A DNA stretch of 64,000 bases from Candidatus Woesearchaeota archaeon. GTDB taxonomy: Archaea > Nanobdellota > Nanobdellia > Woesearchaeales > UBA583. This document shows, piece after piece, positions 34,591 through 43,543 of the stretch (its first letter is position 1; each line of letters begins with the position of its first letter). The stretch is from contig CP060218.1 of NCBI GenBank assembly GCA_023898345.1, forward strand, positions 1,054,001 to 1,118,000, read 5' to 3'. A program made the position numbers and the translations under genes. The notes below the pieces were generated by a model, which was not told where the DNA came from, did not search any database, and saw only the letters and a program-made list of their open reading frames with translations.

Positions 34591-34902
34591 TTACTTAATT
34601 GCACAACATAGCTTTTTGTTGTCCTTTCCTTCAACACTTAAGAAGATATCACCATTGACAGCATCGCACTCTTCCTTTGTGTCAACACCTATAGTTCTGG
34701 CATACTCCTCAGAAATTGCTGTCGATCCAGGTTCACATGAAAGACTCCCTTCCCGAACATTGTTAAAATCCCCTCCCGATTTATTCATCTTACTTACAAA
34801 AAAAGTAATAATCAGAACTAAGGCAATTATCACAAGAAGAGCTATAACGATAGTGTTCAAAGGGAGACCCTGAGCCTTATTCTGTTTTTGATTCATAACC
34901 AT
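34591..34902 (-). CDS. Pilin-like secreted protein, tandem copy A
   Basis: 103 residues with the same 'KAQGLPLNTIVIALLVIIAL' anchor as copy B. The ectodomain has four cysteines ('SLSCEPGST', 'KEECDAVNGD', 'KLCCAIK'), which can be aligned with copy B only at the 'CC' end. Its own TATA (plus strand 'ttttataaaaatttgtcatc', about 34921-34940) is part of a duplicated promoter block. Probably a minor pilin or surface protein exported by the type IV pilus system. Confidence 0.72.
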   Translation of the reverse strand: MVMNQKQNKAQGLPLNTIVIALLVIIALVLIITFFVSKMNKSGGDFNNVREGSLSCEPGSTAISEEYARTIGVDTKEECDAVNGDIFLSVEGKDNKKLCCAIK

Positions 34903-34969
34903 GAGATTTTTGAGAAAAAAGTATTTTATAAAAATTTGTCATCACAGATAGGAGAAACTTTTGTTCTAC

Positions 34970-36700
34970 CTATTCTTCAGAATCTAAGTCGCGCTGCCCA
35001 AAGGGCTTGAACTCGCGACCGCCGCCAGAGTAAAACTTTGTGAAAAATTCTACATAATGCAGACGTAGTGTGTGAAGGAAGGACTCAAAATTTCCAAGAA
35101 CAATGTTGAACACGTGTCCGACAACAAAGAGAAGAACTCCTCCTAAAGCGGGTAGGAGTCCTGCTTCAAATAAGGGGATGGAAAACTCGTTCACCATGAT
35201 TGCAATAACAATTGAGGAAAAGCCAACTGCCATGAGACGTGCGTAGGAGAGAATGTTTGAAAAAATGGAAGGAAGTTCTATGAGGCCGACAAAGCCGTGT
35301 CCAATAAAGATGAGAACAACTGCTAAAAGAACTGTCGCTAGTCCTGCGTAGAAAAGTCCTGAACTTTCCCCTATAGAACCAAGGATTGCTAATGCTACTC
35401 CGAGTTGTAATATAATCCACGATAATTTGTCGCAAATTGCGTGTTTTAGATGATGGCGTGTGTTGTAAAAACCTATGAGTAATCCCATGTTGATGTGCAC
35501 AACTCCAAATCCAACTGCTATGAGTAAGAGTGCCATAACATTTTCTGTTCTTGAAAAAATATGGTAGGGTTCAAAACCAAAGTATTCTCCGTATATGATT
35601 CCAAAAAGAATGGAACTTAGTGCGGAGAGTTGTAAAATGCTGAGGAAGTCTTTGAGATTCTTGTATTTGAGTTTTGCTAGAGAAAAGGCAAAAAGGGAAA
35701 CTAGTCCGTAACCTACATCTCCGAGAACAAATCCGAAGAAGAGTGGAAAAATCAAAAACATAATGAAGGAAGGATCGAATTCTCCATACTTTGGCAGGGA
35801 GTACATTTTGAGAAGAGTCTCAAATTTGTCGGCACCTGTGATATTTTGAAGAAGTGATGGTGCATCCTTTGCCGGCTCTGCTTCCATTTCAAAGCTATCT
35901 GCAAGTTCTCGTTCTAAGTTTGAACGTAGTTTTTTTACGAGAGCATTTGGGATGTACCCATTGAGAACGGTGATGTTTTTGCTTGCGATCAAATGATTTT
36001 TAGCTTCTTCTGAACTTACTTGCTTACTTAACTTTAGTTCTTTTCTTTGTAGGTGGCGAAGATTTTCATTTGCTAATTCCTTCAGTTCCGCAAAGAGTGT
36101 TTTTTTGAGAGCTCTCTCTTTTGCCAATTTTTGTTCGAGATGAGCATCAACTTTTTGTGGAAGATAAAATGGCGTGAAGTGAAGTGGGATATCTTTTGAA
36201 TAAGCTATGAAATACAGTCTTTCGTCAAAGGTTGTACTTCTGTACCTGATCCCTGCTTTGTCGAGCACTTTTAGATCTAGAGGAGATTTGCTGTGAAGAA
36301 AACCTATACTGATTTTTGGATCTTTCAAGTCTTTTTCTTTTATGTTGAGTCCTTTTATGACTGCTTTTCTTCGCTTTGCATCTTCAATGAAGAGAAGTTC
36401 TTTTGATATCTTTGAGTACTGACTTTCTAGCTCAAATGTTTTCTTCATGACTTGTTCTTCTTCTTCTTTTCCTGAAACTTCTTTTGTGAAAAATGGCTTG
36501 AGAAGGGTAATTGTTGAACGCAGTTTGAGAAGATCCCCTGAATCTTTTTCGTGCTCCTCAGCTCCGACTTGCTCAAATTTGGCGTTCTTGACACTAAAGA
36601 ATTCCATGAGTTTTAGGTCGTAGAGCATACTCAAAACTTTGTTCATATCGTTTTTGAGGACAAAAATTCTCACTTTAGACATGCTAACTGGCTTAAACAC
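34970..36700 (-). CDS. atpI: A/V-type ATP synthase subunit I
   Basis: 576 residues, slightly short for the family. The N-terminal half is cytoplasmic and coiled-coil-rich (about residues 1-320), and the C-terminal half has seven to eight transmembrane helices. Conserved C-terminal segments include 'GLVSLFAFSLAK' and 'SYARLMAVGFSSIVIAIMVN', with the functionally important Arg in 'YARLMAVG'. 'FNIVLGNFESFLHTLRLHYV' with 'EFFTKFYSGGGREFKPF' closes the protein. It forms the stator and proton/sodium half-channel. It overlaps the subunit H gene by 8 bp. Other ATPase genes are not in the window. Confidence 0.93.
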   Translation of the reverse strand: MFKPVSMSKVRIFVLKNDMNKVLSMLYDLKLMEFFSVKNAKFEQVGAEEHEKDSGDLLKLRSTITLLKPFFTKEVSGKEEEEQVMKKTFELESQYSKISKELLFIEDAKRRKAVIKGLNIKEKDLKDPKISIGFLHSKSPLDLKVLDKAGIRYRSTTFDERLYFIAYSKDIPLHFTPFYLPQKVDAHLEQKLAKERALKKTLFAELKELANENLRHLQRKELKLSKQVSSEEAKNHLIASKNITVLNGYIPNALVKKLRSNLERELADSFEMEAEPAKDAPSLLQNITGADKFETLLKMYSLPKYGEFDPSFIMFLIFPLFFGFVLGDVGYGLVSLFAFSLAKLKYKNLKDFLSILQLSALSSILFGIIYGEYFGFEPYHIFSRTENVMALLLIAVGFGVVHINMGLLIGFYNTRHHLKHAICDKLSWIILQLGVALAILGSIGESSGLFYAGLATVLLAVVLIFIGHGFVGLIELPSIFSNILSYARLMAVGFSSIVIAIMVNEFSIPLFEAGLLPALGGVLLFVVGHVFNIVLGNFESFLHTLRLHYVEFFTKFYSGGGREFKPFGQRDLDSEE

Positions 36701-36995
36701 GTTCTATTTCCTCCATCACAAAGTCTAGTGCTTTTTCTGTCGGCGCTGAGGTTGCAAGTTTTTTGACTTCTTCTTCTGCTGCTTCTTGTATGTCTTTTGC
36801 TTTTTTCTTAGCCTCGTCTTTTTTCTTCTGAGCTTCTGCCTCAACTTTTTCTGAAATCATTTTTTGAGCTGCTTTTTCCTGCTCTTCAATATCTTTTTGC
36901 GCTTTTTCTATTCTCGTTTGCGCCTTGCTTTGCGCTTTAGAAATAATCGTCTGTGCTTCTTCTTCGAGTCTGATAACTTTTTCAAGAGAACTCAT
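36693..36995 (-). CDS. ahaH: A/V-type ATP synthase subunit H (peripheral stalk)
   Basis: 100 residues, nearly all charged heptad coiled coil ('QKDIEEQEKAAQKMISEKVE', 'AEAQKKKDEAKKKAKDIQEA'), as in AhaH/subunit G-like stalk proteins. The family identification rests on coiled-coil character plus its position directly before atpI. A TATA box ('ctttataaa' on the minus strand, about 37020-37030) lies about 25-30 bp upstream. Confidence 0.85.
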   Translation of the reverse strand: MSSLEKVIRLEEEAQTIISKAQSKAQTRIEKAQKDIEEQEKAAQKMISEKVEAEAQKKKDEAKKKAKDIQEAAEEEVKKLATSAPTEKALDFVMEEIERV

Positions 36996-37063
36996 AATAA
37001 CTTCTCAAGAACTGGAAGAACTTTATAAAACTTTTCAGCAGCTCTTTGCAAACTTTCAAAATT

Positions 37064-38062
37064 TCATTTTTTTATGGCTTCTGGTGGGCGAGGATATTTG
37101 TAAATGTCTTCAAAAAAAATGGAGAAGTCAAAGGAACGAATGCTTTTTGAAAACTCTGCTCGCAATTCACTCATTGTCTGTTCAAGCTCTTGGATTGTCG
37201 ATGCTGAAAAATTAATGGTCATATTCCATTTTCCTAGGGTCTCAAAGAAGGTCGTTACATTATTTTTTTCTAAAATTTTTTCTTTGAGTTTTGGCAATTT
37301 TGCAGGCTCGACAGTGAAAAAAGCAAGACACCATATTTTATTGAAATGATTTGCATTGAAGACTATGGAATATCCTGTGATGAGTTCCATTTCCTCTAGG
37401 CGCTTTATTCTGTACCGCAATGACTCTGGACTGAGATTACAGGCTTGGCTTATTGCTGCATACGTTCCTCTAGGATTGTTCCCTAGGACGTAGAGCAGAT
37501 TTTTGTCGTTGGCGTCAAGAACCATTTTCTCTTCTTTCTTTGTTTTCTTTGGTGTTTTTTCAAAGGATTTTACTTCAATTTTGTCTGAAAATAAATTTTG
37601 AAGGTACTTTTGTGGGGCTGCTTTTATTTTTTCAACTGTGTAGAGTGAATCTATTTCTTCTATAATACTAACTTGTGAACTTATGTCTCGTATAATTTTC
37701 GTAATTTGAACGGGGTTTTGTACCATGACATTTACTTTGAGATCGTAGCGTCCAAAGGATTTTCCTATCCAATTTGTGTTTGGATGCCTTTCGAGAAAGG
37801 AAATAAGTTTTTCTATCTGTTCTGTATCAATGTAGGAGAAACGGATAAGAATGTGATATTCATGAAATCCTAACTTTGCATAATTTATCCCTAAAGAAAA
37901 TCCTCTAATGAGTTTTTCTGTGCTGAACTCCTCAATTTTTTTTCCTATGGTCTCTTTTGAAATTCCCAAGGATTTTGCTAGTTGACGGTTACTTTTACGT
38001 GAATTTTCATAAAGTGCGAGAAGAAGAGCTATGTCTTTTTGTCTTAATTGTTTGTAGTCCAT
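37064..38062 (-). CDS. Double Lrp/AsnC-type transcription regulator A
   Basis: 332 residues with two complete Lrp-like halves. The first HTH is at about 5-55 ('NRQLAKSLGISKETIGKKIE') with a RAM-like ligand domain ('YHILIRFSYIDTEQIEKLI', 'WIGKSFGRYDLKVNVMV'). The second HTH is at about 183-235 ('TYAAISQACNLSPESLRYRI') with a second ligand domain. The C-terminus ends 'EDIYKYPRPPEAIKK'. Normal Lrp proteins are half this size and dimerise, so this behaves like a covalent dimer. Paralogue at 41054. Divergent from ugd with separate TATA boxes. Confidence 0.85.
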   Translation of the reverse strand: MDYKQLRQKDIALLLALYENSRKSNRQLAKSLGISKETIGKKIEEFSTEKLIRGFSLGINYAKLGFHEYHILIRFSYIDTEQIEKLISFLERHPNTNWIGKSFGRYDLKVNVMVQNPVQITKIIRDISSQVSIIEEIDSLYTVEKIKAAPQKYLQNLFSDKIEVKSFEKTPKKTKKEEKMVLDANDKNLLYVLGNNPRGTYAAISQACNLSPESLRYRIKRLEEMELITGYSIVFNANHFNKIWCLAFFTVEPAKLPKLKEKILEKNNVTTFFETLGKWNMTINFSASTIQELEQTMSELRAEFSKSIRSFDFSIFFEDIYKYPRPPEAIKK

Positions 38063-38161
38063 GCAAGACAGATTTGAATTTTTCTATATAAAATTTTGCT
38101 TTGTCTTCTTTTTTTTAAAGTCACTTTTAAATAGTATCAGTTCTTCGCTCTTTTTATTACG

Positions 38162-39502
38162 ATGGTAAATATTACGATAGTTGGTACGGGCTATGTTGGG
38201 CTTGTAACGGGAACTTGCCTTGCTGAGGCGGGCCATAAGGTCATTTGTTCTGATGTTTCAGAAAAGAAAATTGCTATGCTAAAAGCCGGAGAAATTCCGA
38301 TTTATGAACCTGGACTTAAGGAACTTGTTGAAAAAAATGTTAAGCTGGGAAAGCTTTCTTTTACGACGGATGTTGCTGCTGCTGTTCGAGCAAATGATGT
38401 TGTCTTTAGTGCTGTTGGTACGCCGCCAGACAAAGACCACAAGGCAGATCTTCAGTTTGTACGCGCTGTTGCTAAAACTTTTGCAGAAAATCTTACTGGT
38501 TTCAAGGTTTTTGTGAACAAATCCACTGTTCCTGTCGGTACTGCTGACATGGTAAGCAAGGTCATTAGCGAAATAACTGAAAAGGAGTTTGCTGTTGCCT
38601 CTAATCCTGAGTTCCTTCGTGAGGGTTGTGCTGTTGAAGACTTTATGGAACCTGATAGGATTGTTATTGGAACAGAAAAGGAAAAAGCTCGGGAACTGAT
38701 GAAACAGGTTTATGCTCCTTTTGAAAAAAAAGGTTACCCTATTGTGTTTACGGACATTAAGAGTGCTGAACTTATCAAATATGCTTCAAACTCTTTTATT
38801 GCGACAAAGATTTCTTTCATTAATGAGATTGCAAATTTTTGTGAGCTTGTTGGCGCTGACGTCAAGGCTGTTGCAAAGGGAATGGGATATGACGAAAGAA
38901 TTGGTTCAAAGTACCTTCACGCTGGTGTCGGCTACGGCGGTTCTTGCTTTCCGAAGGATGTTAAGGCATTGATTGAAAGTGGAAAGGAAAACTCATTTCC
39001 TTTTAGAATCTTGGAATCTGTTGAGGAAGTTAACGAGCACCAGAAAGGACTTGGTGTTGACAAACTTAAAGCTAAACTTGGTTCTTTGGAAGGAAAAAGA
39101 ATTGCTGTTTGGGGTCTTGCTTTCAAGAATAAAACGGATGATATCCGTGAGTCTCCTGCTCTGACGGCTATTGCGAGACTTTTGGAAGAGAAGGCTGATG
39201 TTGTTGCTTTTGACTTTGCTGCTATGGACAATGTTAAGGAACAGCACCCTGAATTTTCTATTGAGTATGCTTCTGAAATGTACGAGGCTGCCAAGGGGGC
39301 TGAGGCTCTTCTTGTTATGACGGACTGGCAGGAGTTCCGTTTCCCTGATTATGCAAAGCTCAAGGAAGTTATGTCTGGAAATGTGCTTGTTGATGGAAAG
39401 AACTGTATGGATCTTTTCGAAGCTAAGGAAGCTGGCTTTGACGTGCAGGGCTTTGGACAGAAGCTTTCTGAAAAGCCAATGCTTGAGGTAATTGTTCGAT
39501 AA
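38162..39502 (+). CDS. ugd: UDP-glucose 6-dehydrogenase (UDP-sugar dehydrogenase family)
   Basis: 446 residues. An N-terminal Rossmann domain ('ITIVGTGYVGLVTGTCLAEA') is followed by 'NKSTVPVGTADMV', 'SNPEFLREGCAVEDFMEPDR' and the catalytic Cys in 'GVGYGGSCFPKD'. The C-terminal domain has 'VWGLAFKNKTDDIRESPA'. It oxidises UDP-glucose, or a related UDP-hexose, to the uronate for glycans. TATA 'tttaaatag' at about 38126-38134. The uronic acid product could feed surface glycosylation. Confidence 0.95.
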   Translation: MVNITIVGTGYVGLVTGTCLAEAGHKVICSDVSEKKIAMLKAGEIPIYEPGLKELVEKNVKLGKLSFTTDVAAAVRANDVVFSAVGTPPDKDHKADLQFVRAVAKTFAENLTGFKVFVNKSTVPVGTADMVSKVISEITEKEFAVASNPEFLREGCAVEDFMEPDRIVIGTEKEKARELMKQVYAPFEKKGYPIVFTDIKSAELIKYASNSFIATKISFINEIANFCELVGADVKAVAKGMGYDERIGSKYLHAGVGYGGSCFPKDVKALIESGKENSFPFRILESVEEVNEHQKGLGVDKLKAKLGSLEGKRIAVWGLAFKNKTDDIRESPALTAIARLLEEKADVVAFDFAAMDNVKEQHPEFSIEYASEMYEAAKGAEALLVMTDWQEFRFPDYAKLKEVMSGNVLVDGKNCMDLFEAKEAGFDVQGFGQKLSEKPMLEVIVR

Positions 39503-39587
39503 TTTTTTTGAAAGATTATCATCCTTTTTATTGTAAGTCTGAGGTAAACCTATAAAGTTATTACCATTCTTTTCTTTTCCTAGAAAA

Positions 39588-40406
39588 ATGGATGAAAACT
39601 TTTTTTACTTAAGACCTTCTCTTGAGATACGTCCTTCTTCTGAAAGAATTGATCCTCTTCAGCAAAAAGACTGTCTCACTCCTCACATTGTACGGGAATA
39701 TGAACAATTGCTTTCACAAAGATCTCCTTCTTTGGAAACTTTTTCTGTAGTTTATGTGAAAAATCCTTCTCTTCAGGAAGACGGCAAACTAAAAGGAACG
39801 TTTGTTGAAGGACCTCCCCTTTGGCGGCGTGCAACAGAAGAAGCTCTTCGAAAGAAAACACTTTCCTATGGACAGGTAGATTTTTTTGGTATTGATGCCT
39901 TTGTTGTTGTTCTTTGTGAACTTTCCAATAAGCCACCTTTTTTGTTCTCTCAATTGCAAACTAACGAAAAGGGAGAGCTTAATACTTCTATAACATATGC
40001 TCAGGGCAGTGTTTCTTTAGGTCTTTCAGACTGGTCGTTCTCCAAAGCATTTACTTCTCTGTTAAAGGAAAAAGCTTATGATGAGAGCACTACCCAGTTA
40101 CTTCTGCCAAAGGAAACTAGGATTTTATCTCCTGATTATTGCATTTCAACTTCGTCTGCGCTTTCTTTTGGTCTCGTGAGGAAGATTACTTCTCAGGAAG
40201 ATTTTGAGAACTTGCTGACTGCTTCTCTTTGGGGTGAAGCATTTAGACAAACTAGTTTCTCTTTTCTTTCTTTAGGAGGTGAAAACAACTTTTTTCTTTT
40301 GAAAAATGGAAGAGGCGCATACCGGCGTCAGTCTTTTCAACTTACTGATTATCCTCTTTCATCTATTGAAGCAAAAATTTTTGAGAACCTGCGGCAAAAT
40401 TTTTAA
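39588..40406 (+). CDS. Hypothetical protein, paralogue of the next gene
   Basis: 272 residues, soluble. No known family recognised. The segment 'ILSPDYCISTSSALSFGLVR' followed by 'FENLLTASLWGEAFRQTSF' and 'SFLSLGGENNFFLLKNGRGA' parallels the neighbour's 'PHYVITSPNSKKDFGYFV', 'LERVLFSSLLRQDFGIAGY' and 'SLLPIQENSGGYSIF'. The two therefore appear to be diverged tandem duplicates. The pair lies between two double-Lrp regulators. Confidence 0.7.
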   Translation: MDENFFYLRPSLEIRPSSERIDPLQQKDCLTPHIVREYEQLLSQRSPSLETFSVVYVKNPSLQEDGKLKGTFVEGPPLWRRATEEALRKKTLSYGQVDFFGIDAFVVVLCELSNKPPFLFSQLQTNEKGELNTSITYAQGSVSLGLSDWSFSKAFTSLLKEKAYDESTTQLLLPKETRILSPDYCISTSSALSFGLVRKITSQEDFENLLTASLWGEAFRQTSFSFLSLGGENNFFLLKNGRGAYRRQSFQLTDYPLSSIEAKIFENLRQNF

Positions 40407-40430
40407 ATTAATAGTTGCTTCTTTTGAGGA

Positions 40431-41033
40431 ATGACAGAGCTTACACTTTCTCTTCTGGAAAGGGATTCCCCCATCTCCAATATGTCTGAGATTAAAAGAA
40501 CTTCTACTCTTCTTATTAACCTTGATACTTGCGTTTCTCTGACTCCCATTTGTGAAAAAGATGGAAAACTCTGCATATTGTCCAAAATTGAATGGGGTGA
40601 AGATAGGGCATTCAAAAACCAGGGAGTATTTGTATGCGGACCTTTACTCCCTAGTTTAAATGGAAATAATACTCCCTATCTCTCACTTTCTTCTATCATA
40701 GAAGAAGTTGCAGAAGAATATATAGGTATTCTCTTGCCCAAAGATGAGTCCCCCCATTATGTTATAACAAGTCCTAACTCAAAAAAAGATTTTGGATATT
40801 TTGTTAAAATACCTTCTGAAGATTTAGAAAGGGTTCTCTTCTCATCCCTTTTGCGTCAAGATTTTGGAATTGCTGGTTATTCTCTTCTTCCCATACAAGA
40901 AAACTCAGGTGGATACTCAATTTTCCCAGATTATTTTGAAAAACGAATTGGGCACTTTTATCCTCTTTCTGACAAAGCCATACTTATTGTTCAAACGCTT
41001 AGAAGAAATTCTTTTTTCGTAAGTAGCTTGTAA
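40431..41033 (+). CDS. Hypothetical protein, paralogue of the previous gene
   Basis: 200 residues, soluble, starting 'MTELTLSLLERDSPISNMSE'. It shares the C-terminal two-thirds pattern with 39588-40406 but is shorter by about 70 residues. A conserved feature of both is a glycine-flanked hydrophobic strand ('QGVFVCGPLLPSL' here, 'KGTFVEGPPLWRR' in the partner). It starts 24 bp after the partner's stop, so probably co-transcribed. Function unknown. Confidence 0.7.
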   Translation: MTELTLSLLERDSPISNMSEIKRTSTLLINLDTCVSLTPICEKDGKLCILSKIEWGEDRAFKNQGVFVCGPLLPSLNGNNTPYLSLSSIIEEVAEEYIGILLPKDESPHYVITSPNSKKDFGYFVKIPSEDLERVLFSSLLRQDFGIAGYSLLPIQENSGGYSIFPDYFEKRIGHFYPLSDKAILIVQTLRRNSFFVSSL

Positions 41034-41053
41034 CTAAACTTAAAAAAAAAAAC

Positions 41054-42076
41054 TTATTTTTCATACACCACTTCTGGGAGTTGCGGGTACTTGTATGTTT
41101 CAAAGAGCAAGAGCATTTCGTAATCTATGATTGCTTCGGGAAATGTGTTGCGAAAGGACATAAGTGTGTTGTGAATTTCTTGGACGTCGGATGCAAAAAT
41201 ACTTACTGAAAAATTCCAAGCGCCAAAAAGCTTGACAAAGGAAGTAACATTGTCGATGCTTGCAATAAAGGAAATCATTTCTTTCATTTGATTTTTTCGT
41301 AATTTGAATAAAAAAACAGCTTGCATTTTGCCAAGGAGAGATGCGTTGGCAATTGCGGAATATGAGCGAATAACCCCTTTTTTTTCTAGGTCCTTCATTT
41401 TGTATTTGACAGCTTCGGCAGTTATTCCAATTTTGGCAGCGCAGTGTACGAGACTTGCTCTTGGATCTATACTGAGGATAGAAAGAAGAGTTTTGTCTTT
41501 GTCGTCAAGCTCGATTGCTTGGCCATGCTCAATAAAATTGTGGAGATGTGGATTTTCTCCCCCACTTCCTTTGGCGCTGAGCTTGAGAATCGTTGCTTTG
41601 TCAAGATCCAGAAGTTTTGAAAGAAGGGATGTTTGTGAGGTCTTGTATTTTTCGGTTAATTGAACTATCTCATAGCGCTCTATGTACGCTGCCTGTTTGA
41701 TTTCAAGTTGTTCAATGAAGTCGGCAAAATCTTCTCGCTTTGCACTAATCAAGGAAAGTCTGAGATCATATTTTCCAAAACAACTTGCAACCCAACTCAC
41801 TAATTTGTTTGCACACAACTCTTTTATTATCTTTGAAAGATCTTTTTCAGAATAATTTTTGAGTCGTATGTATACATCATATTCTTCATAACCAAGTAGG
41901 GCATAATTAATGCCTAATTTGAATCCTTTGATGAATTGCTTTGTGAGTAGTTTGTTTATTCGAGAATTAGCAGTTTCCCCTGAAATGTGCAGTGTCTTAC
42001 CTATTGTATTATTGGGGAGACGGGCATTGCTACTCAAAAGAGTAATGATTTTCATGTCTCGCTTGTCAAGGACCAT
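41054..42076 (-). CDS. Double Lrp/AsnC-type transcription regulator B
   Basis: 340 residues with the same two-HTH, two-ligand-domain plan as the protein at 37064. First HTH: 'LPNNTIGKTLHISGETANSR'; 'GFKLGINYALLGYEEYDVYI' aligns with 'GFSLGINYAKLGFHEYHILI' in A. Second HTH: 'SLVHCAAKIGITAEAVKYKM'. The C-terminus 'FETYKYPQLPEVVYEK' matches A's 'FEDIYKYPRPPEAIKK'. Clearly a paralogue. It is convergent with the unknown pair upstream. Confidence 0.85.
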   Translation of the reverse strand: MVLDKRDMKIITLLSSNARLPNNTIGKTLHISGETANSRINKLLTKQFIKGFKLGINYALLGYEEYDVYIRLKNYSEKDLSKIIKELCANKLVSWVASCFGKYDLRLSLISAKREDFADFIEQLEIKQAAYIERYEIVQLTEKYKTSQTSLLSKLLDLDKATILKLSAKGSGGENPHLHNFIEHGQAIELDDKDKTLLSILSIDPRASLVHCAAKIGITAEAVKYKMKDLEKKGVIRSYSAIANASLLGKMQAVFLFKLRKNQMKEMISFIASIDNVTSFVKLFGAWNFSVSIFASDVQEIHNTLMSFRNTFPEAIIDYEMLLLFETYKYPQLPEVVYEK

Positions 42077-42204
42077 GGTAGGTGAAATTAAACTTTCTTT
42101 TTATGCTTTTTGGCCATTTTTTAGACTTTTTCAAATCTTTTTCAACTTTTTTTTTGTTTTTAAGGAGTTTAATGACTCGAAATGAAAGAATATAGTCGTC
42201 TACA

Positions 42205-42280
42205 AAATAAAGAAATCGCTAAGATATGGCCATCCCAATCGGAGTAAAGCTTCGGGGTGGGCATGCTAAGGAAGTACTTC
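42205..42280 (+). repeat. Dispersed hairpin element, copy D
   Basis: 'aataaagaaatcgctaagat', 'ggccatcccaatcggagtaa' and 'gctaaggaagt' match the consensus. The hairpin region is altered ('agcttcggggtgggcatgct'), so this copy is diverged. Confidence 0.65.
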
Positions 42281-42365
42281 TTTTTGTCTCCTCTCTCTCG
42301 CTCTTGCTTTCCTCAAAAGATAAAATCCCCTAAACTCGCCAAATGTGAGGCTTTCTTGTTTTCGA

Positions 42366-43370
42366 CTATTTGACTGCGTACAAAGAAATTTTTCCTTTTT
42401 GGCGTTTTTGCAGAGCTGTGATGAGTCTTCCAAAATACCTTTTTTCATAGCAAATCACAGCAACCTTATCTTTGGTCTTTTCCATTTCTTCAAGGGTCCT
42501 TTGTGCAACATATTCTGTTCTGTCTTCAATGACTTTGTCGAGATGGGAACGCAAGGTATAGTAAAAATCTTTTCTTGGTAGATGAAAAAAATGCTGAAAT
42601 TCTTCTTTGATTTCGCGGCAAAGTTCTTCGTCAGCGTTTCCGTCCAGAAAATCAAGATAAAAGGCATAGAATTTTTCCAGATTGATGCGGTTGTGTGAAA
42701 AATTACGGAAGAGAATACTGCTTGATTTTTTTGTGTTGAGAATGTTTGTGTTTTGTGTTTTTGTTTCTTTGTTTCTTTTTTCTAAACACTCTTCTTTTAC
42801 TTTGGTACAATATTCAAGACCAAATTCACGCACAAAGAGATCTTCTTCGTAGAAGAGCTGAAAGAGAGTGAGTTTAATATGCTCTGAGTAAGAGGACAGG
42901 TGTGTTATTCCAAGGAGATTAAGATTTTTGAACTGCGAGAGAAAATGGGCAAGTTTTGATTGATTTGTAAAGGAACGTGTATAATTTTCACCTCTTTCGT
43001 TGTCCATGCCAACAAAATGAATGTGACAATCAAGAAGTAGAATTCTGAGTTGGTGCTTTATCTTTTTGAACTCTCCTGCTTTTAGAGGAAGTAAGATTAT
43101 TGTTGGAGCGCCAAGTTCGTGTTGCTGTCTGGAAGGATGGTACTTTGGACTTGGCTGTAGGCTTGAAAGAGAAGAGAGTGTTGCAAAGAGTTTTTGCGTA
43201 GGATATGAAAAGGAAACCTTATTTCTGGTATGAGAAATCCTAACACTTTTTTGCGGAACTGCTTGGTGAAGGTGAACTGAAACAAAATGGATGAACTCTC
43301 GTAGCATCTTCATATGGAATTTTGGGAATTCTTTTAAATGTTTCTTCTTTGAGGTTATTGTGCACCGCAA
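42366..43370 (-). CDS. Hypothetical protein, possibly TraB-like
   Basis: 334 residues; an internal ATG at about 43313 could be the true start. No firm family. The end, 'DRTEYVAQRTLEEMEK' then 'KVAVICYEKRYFGRLITALQ', faintly resembles TraB/PrgY proteins (R...a..l.......V.AVvG.gH..Gi). 'ILLLDCHIHFVGMDNERGEN' might be the matching N-terminal strand. A basic Lys/Thr/Asn-rich insert lies in the middle. The TraB assignment is a weak guess. Confidence 0.5.
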   Translation of the reverse strand: MRCTITSKKKHLKEFPKFHMKMLREFIHFVSVHLHQAVPQKSVRISHTRNKVSFSYPTQKLFATLSSLSSLQPSPKYHPSRQQHELGAPTIILLPLKAGEFKKIKHQLRILLLDCHIHFVGMDNERGENYTRSFTNQSKLAHFLSQFKNLNLLGITHLSSYSEHIKLTLFQLFYEEDLFVREFGLEYCTKVKEECLEKRNKETKTQNTNILNTKKSSSILFRNFSHNRINLEKFYAFYLDFLDGNADEELCREIKEEFQHFFHLPRKDFYYTLRSHLDKVIEDRTEYVAQRTLEEMEKTKDKVAVICYEKRYFGRLITALQKRQKGKISLYAVK

Positions 43371-43423
43371 AAGTACTTTCTAGGAGACCTGTCTAAAATT
43401 ACTTTTTTGTGACAAAATACCTT

Positions 43424-43502
43424 AAGTAAAGAAATCGCTGAAATCTGCCTATCCCAATCGCAACAGAGCTGATGGGCATAATACCCAGCCAAGGAATCAA
43501 AA
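43424..43502 (+). repeat. Dispersed hairpin element, copy C
   Basis: 'aagtaaagaaatcgctgaaa', 'tgcctatcccaatcgcaaca', 'gagctgatgggcataatacc', 'cagccaaggaatcaaaaa'. Nearly full length. It lies 42 bp before the ITPase start codon. Confidence 0.75.
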
Positions 43503-43543
43503 ATTTGTTAGATGGAATTATTTTTGATGTGCAGCATATAAGA

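Noticed and set aside
42266..42448. 60-residue minus-strand ORF near repeat D
   Set aside because: It overlaps the end of the TraB-like gene and the repeat region, with no coding signal.
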